Assembly: GCA_030613765.1 (NCBI GenBank)
Contig: JAUWLI010000180.1
Span: 1-6,453, forward strand
Source of the DNA: Phycisphaerae bacterium
GTDB taxonomy: Bacteria > Planctomycetota > Phycisphaerae > Sedimentisphaerales > SG8-4
DNA: 6,453 nucleotides
Direction of reading: 5' to 3'
Numbering within the stretch: position 1 is the stretch's first letter; every line of letters begins with the position of its first letter. Of the stretch, positions 3,705-6,453 are shown piece after piece. The translations under genes and the position numbers were made by a program. Under the pieces are notes generated by a model that was given only the letters and a program-made list of their open reading frames with translations, did no database searches and was not told the DNA's origin.

Positions 3705-6453
3705 TCACCGGTCGATGGTATTGGAAGGTATATCTACTTTCAGGTTGTTCGTGGCTGCATGAACCTCCAACAGAGCCAGAGCAAGTGAGTCGGCGCCGGT
3801 AATTGTTTCGTAGTGCCCGGTCTTAAAACTGGCTTTGGGCAGGGGGTTGTCCTGCCAAAAAATATCAATGGCCATCCTCGCAAACCTGCAGGCCTGTTCG
3901 AGATAGACATCACGCTTTGTGAATTTGTATGCAGCTGCCTGTGCACTGATGATGTGCCCAAAACTCATTGGCCACACGTCAACGTCTTCATCGGGCAGTG
4001 TATCTATATATGCGTCTGCAACCGCAATCACCAAGTCCTGAAATGCCTTCTTTTGAATCTGTTCGTAGCGGGCCAAACCGAACATCGCCCAGCCTGCTGT
4101 TGCGCCCGAAGAGTACCCTGCCTGCCATGTGGGTTTAAAAGCCCAGGTTCCGTCATTTTGGCCGTATTGTTTGCGCAGATCTTCTAAAATAAGCTGATCT
4201 TCCGTCTCAGCAAATTTGCGAAGGCGCGAAGACAGTGGCTCAGGCACCATCAATGACGCGGTATGTACATCGAGCGGTCCAATTGTGGCATGCATTGTGC
4301 CATCTTTGTTACGCCGCTTGCGTTCGAATCGCGCAAGGACTGCTTCTATCGCACGTAGAAATGTTTTGTCCTTAGTATGCTTATAAGCGTAAGCCCACGT
4401 TTGGATATAGAAACCGCCGTGACGGGCAAAATCCTTTCCGTCAACGGGGCCGTGCCTGTCATAAGGAGCGTGACGGTCGAAGCCGCCCGTTTTTTGGTTG
4501 GCTATCTGATGGTTCCATAATCCTAAAGCAAACCGCTTTGATGCTTCCGGCGCCAGTTCGAAACTCTTGTCCCATAGCACCCAGGGACGAGCAAATTCAT
4601 GTGTAAAGTCCGTTCCGCTGGAAATAGGTACATCCAGCATTACATGCCACGACAAATGCTCACCCCAGGGCAGTAGCCCTGTCACTGGGGATTGTGTGTT
4701 CTTGAAGAACCACTCCAACTCATGGTCAGCAACCTGGCTGTAACGTTTATCTCCCGTAATTTTGCTTAAGGTGTACAATACTCGTAACAGGTTCTGATCT
4801 GTTTGCGGATTAGCGCCTACGAGTTTCAGCCACGGCAGGCCTGCACGGTCCCCCCGTCGAATACCTCCCGGCGGTTCCGGTCTTATCGTAAGCGGTTTAA
4901 GTTTGAGCCGGTCTAATGCACTCAGGAAAAGCCCACTTTTTTTCTCGCCGTAGGTGTCCCGCCCATGTTCTATCATCGCCTCTGCATAGCGACGGACTAT
5001 ATTCAAAAAGGATAGCTTGGAAGTCTCGAATTTCTCCATGCTGACAATTGGATGTGTATTGTTAATAGAGTCTTCTATGTAGTCGCGCTCGTAGAAACGA
5101 AGCCCGCTTCCGCCATGTCCCTGGCCGGTGATTATATCGATGTCTCCATCCTGGTTCCAATCTATAGCGTCGACGCCGGAAATCATCATGATAGAGTACG
5201 GCTTTATTATCTTAATGCCGTCCGGATTGGAAAATTTGGGTTCTGTGCCCCCCCGGCCGGTGCCTGCATTTTTGTAGAATCGAATACTATGTTCGAATTC
5301 ACAGGCTATCAGGTCCTTTTTGCCATCCCCGTCCCAGTCTACGAAGGAACCCAGATTGGGTCTCATGTAATGAGACAGACCTATTTTTTTAGCGGCGGCG
5401 AAACTCGGATTTGCATCAGTACTTATGTTCTTGAAGAAGTAAAATCCTGGATTTTCCTGGTCGGAAAAGATGATGTCCTTTTTCCCATCGTTGTTCCAGT
5501 CACAGACCATCATGTGTGATCGTGTACCGCGGTCAATCGGCTCAAGATTGCCCTGTTCATTTTGGGCCTTGACCTTTTGTCCTGCACCAAGCGCAGGCTT
5601 TGCATCTGTTCCCTCGTTCAGATATACGGTGACTGTGCCGGCACCGTCGGAGGCAATCAGGTCTTTACGACCGTCGTTGTTCCAATCGCAAATATCGGGT
5701 CGGGCATGGCCTGAATTCTTTGCCAGGCTTAAAGGTTTGCCTCCACTCTGCAGCTTCCTGCCCTCGGCAAAGACCGGGAACAGATTGTTTGTCTGGTTCT
5801 GGAAGTACCAGACAAAGCCATCACAATCACCGGCGATTAGGTCGGTTTTGCCGTCATTATTCCAGTCTACAGCCCGAACGACATTCTGACGCACAGCATC
5901 ACACATCTGGAACTCTTCGGTATAGGGAGCGCCATGATAGGCATCTATTCGCTGCCACTTCTGGGATTTTGCAGTGCCTATGTTCTTAAATAGGGCGCCA
6001 TAGTCTCTCTTAAGAGGATGATTCAAATCCGTCAGCTCCCATGCCCTGTCCACCACGAAATCGAGCAGACCCTCACCGGTAAAATCGGCAACCGTTACGC
6101 GTGGATGGCCGCTCGGTTGGACATAGAAGTCATCATGTGCGATAACAGCCCCCTTTGCGAAGGTCGGATTGGTTCTCGACACTGTTTTATCGGTGTTCTC
6201 AAAGAGGAGTATCTCGCCGGCCTGGGGAGCGCCAAACAAGTCCCAGTCACCATCGTTGTCGATGTCTGCGACATCAAAGCAGGGATTGAAAAGCTCAATA
6301 TCCTCACCGCCTGCCTGGATGGTCACGGCGTCGGCCAGTCGCCATCCACCTGGGCCATCGGCTCCTAAGTTGCGATAGAGGTAGCAGTGGTTGTTGTTGC
6401 CCAGAATAATGTCCGTTAGGCCGTCATCATCGCCGTCGAAATCCGCAACGAAG
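3705..6453 (-). CDS. FG-GAP/VCBS propeller protein with C-terminal helical putative carbohydrate-active domain (5' partial)
   Basis: The frame stays open to the window edge, so the true start and signal peptide are missing; 915 residues are visible. The GTG at 6326 lies inside a repeat and is not the start. Residues below count from that codon. From the window edge to about residue 415 there are eight calcium loops of the form DxDxDGxxD, spaced about 54-73 residues, typical of FG-GAP/VCBS integrin-alpha-like beta-propellers. A short linker leads at about 440 to an all-helical domain with EHGRDTYG (453-460), TDQNLLR (509-515), TGLLPWGEH (549-557), HEFARPW (576-582) and FARHGGFYI (633-641), paralogous to the downstream gene. 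The propeller probably serves binding or display, the helical part catalysis. Export is inferred from the calcium-binding repeats. The enzyme class and substrate are unresolved. The chain ends in NTIDR, as does its paralogue. Confidence 0.87.
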   Translation of the reverse strand, partial: FVADFDGDDDGLTDIILGNNNHCYLYRNLGADGPGGWRLADAVTIQAGGEDIELFNPCFDVADIDNDGDWDLFGAPQAGEILLFENTDKTVSRTNPTFAKGAVIAHDDFYVQPSGHPRVTVADFTGEGLLDFVVDRAWELTDLNHPLKRDYGALFKNIGTAKSQKWQRIDAYHGAPYTEEFQMCDAVRQNVVRAVDWNNDGKTDLIAGDCDGFVWYFQNQTNNLFPVFAEGRKLQSGGKPLSLAKNSGHARPDICDWNNDGRKDLIASDGAGTVTVYLNEGTDAKPALGAGQKVKAQNEQGNLEPIDRGTRSHMMVCDWNNDGKKDIIFSDQENPGFYFFKNISTDANPSFAAAKKIGLSHYMRPNLGSFVDWDGDGKKDLIACEFEHSIRFYKNAGTGRGGTEPKFSNPDGIKIIKPYSIMMISGVDAIDWNQDGDIDIITGQGHGGSGLRFYERDYIEDSINNTHPIVSMEKFETSKLSFLNIVRRYAEAMIEHGRDTYGEKKSGLFLSALDRLKLKPLTIRPEPPGGIRRGDRAGLPWLKLVGANPQTDQNLLRVLYTLSKITGDKRYSQVADHELEWFFKNTQSPVTGLLPWGEHLSWHVMLDVPISSGTDFTHEFARPWVLWDKSFELAPEASKRFALGLWNHQIANQKTGGFDRHAPYDRHGPVDGKDFARHGGFYIQTWAYAYKHTKDKTFLRAIEAVLARFERKRRNKDGTMHATIGPLDVHTASLMVPEPLSSRLRKFAETEDQLILEDLRKQYGQNDGTWAFKPTWQAGYSSGATAGWAMFGLARYEQIQKKAFQDLVIAVADAYIDTLPDEDVDVWPMSFGHIISAQAAAYKFTKRDVYLEQACRFARMAIDIFWQDNPLPKASFKTGHYETITGADSLALALLEVHAATNNLKVDIPSNTIDR
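3708..5009 (-). repeat. Paralogous helical domain, copy A (fused to the propeller)
   Basis: Residues 440-873 of the upstream gene form the partner of copy B. Motifs retained in both copies include LFLSALDR, LLPWGEHL, HEFARPW, ELAPEASKRFALGLWN, DFARH-GFYI, a short FGH-I motif and the HYE-ITGADSL segment. Copy A is shorter in the central region around LMVPEPL and EDLRKQYG, which may alter a loop near the active-site cleft. Confidence 0.85.
5136..6437 (-). repeat. Eight FG-GAP/VCBS calcium-loop repeats
   Basis: The loops in coding order are DGDDDGLTD (6437-6411), DIDNDGDWD (6266-6240), DFTGEGLLD (6086-6060), DWNNDGKTD (5867-5841), DWNNDGRKD (5687-5661), DWNNDGKKD (5501-5475), DWDGDGKKD (5339-5313) and DWNQDGDID (5162-5136). 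Each is followed by a hydrophobic strand and usually by an aromatic 'F/Y-x-N' strand. The third copy is degenerate, with Thr and Glu at ligand positions. Copies four to six share the DWNNDG core, so they are the closest to each other. More copies may lie beyond the window, since the reading frame continues. Confidence 0.88.

Noticed and set aside
5052..5889. Two overlapping + strand open frames of 139-155 residues opposite the propeller repeats
   Set aside because: They are antisense shadows of the repeated DWNNDG-type codons and show no domain of their own.
6324..6326. GTG at 6326 as the start of the propeller gene
   Set aside because: The same frame continues to the window edge and contains another calcium-loop repeat (DGDDDGLTD), so the gene starts outside the window.

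Overview
The window holds three protein genes and almost no non-coding DNA. Two of the genes run off the window edges. The organism looks like a free-living, polysaccharide-degrading bacterium of the PVC group, most likely a Planctomycetota member. This is an inference from three things: a discoidin-like domain fused to a basic-secretory-protein (BSP) peptidase, the FG-GAP/VCBS propeller repeats, and the SGNH subtype, all frequent in large secreted proteins of that group. No rRNA or other marker is present to settle the taxonomy.

Positions 2-2161 (+ strand) hold the 3' part of a long multidomain secreted protein. In order it has a discoidin-like carbohydrate-binding module, a BSP-type zinc peptidase with an HELVH motif, a charged linker, an SGNH-type hydrolase domain with GHS and DGGH blocks, and a short calcium-loop motif near the C-terminus.

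Positions 2158-6453 (- strand) hold two genes transcribed towards the first one. The upstream gene (3705-6453, start outside the window) has eight visible FG-GAP/VCBS calcium-loop repeats, followed by an all-helical domain that I place only tentatively among alpha/alpha-toroid carbohydrate-active enzymes. After a 41-base gap with a strong ribosome binding site comes a second gene (2158-3663). It encodes a paralogue of that helical domain with its own signal peptide and no propeller. The two genes look like an operon and a tandem duplication.

The convergent genes overlap by four bases: a TTAA palindrome supplies both stop codons. All three products appear to be exported or surface proteins. 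Together they suggest extracellular handling of a complex glycan: binding modules, a candidate esterase, two related candidate lyases or hydrolases, and a peptidase. The substrate cannot be read from the sequence.

The best candidate for something undescribed is the duplicated helical family, once fused to a propeller and once standing alone.
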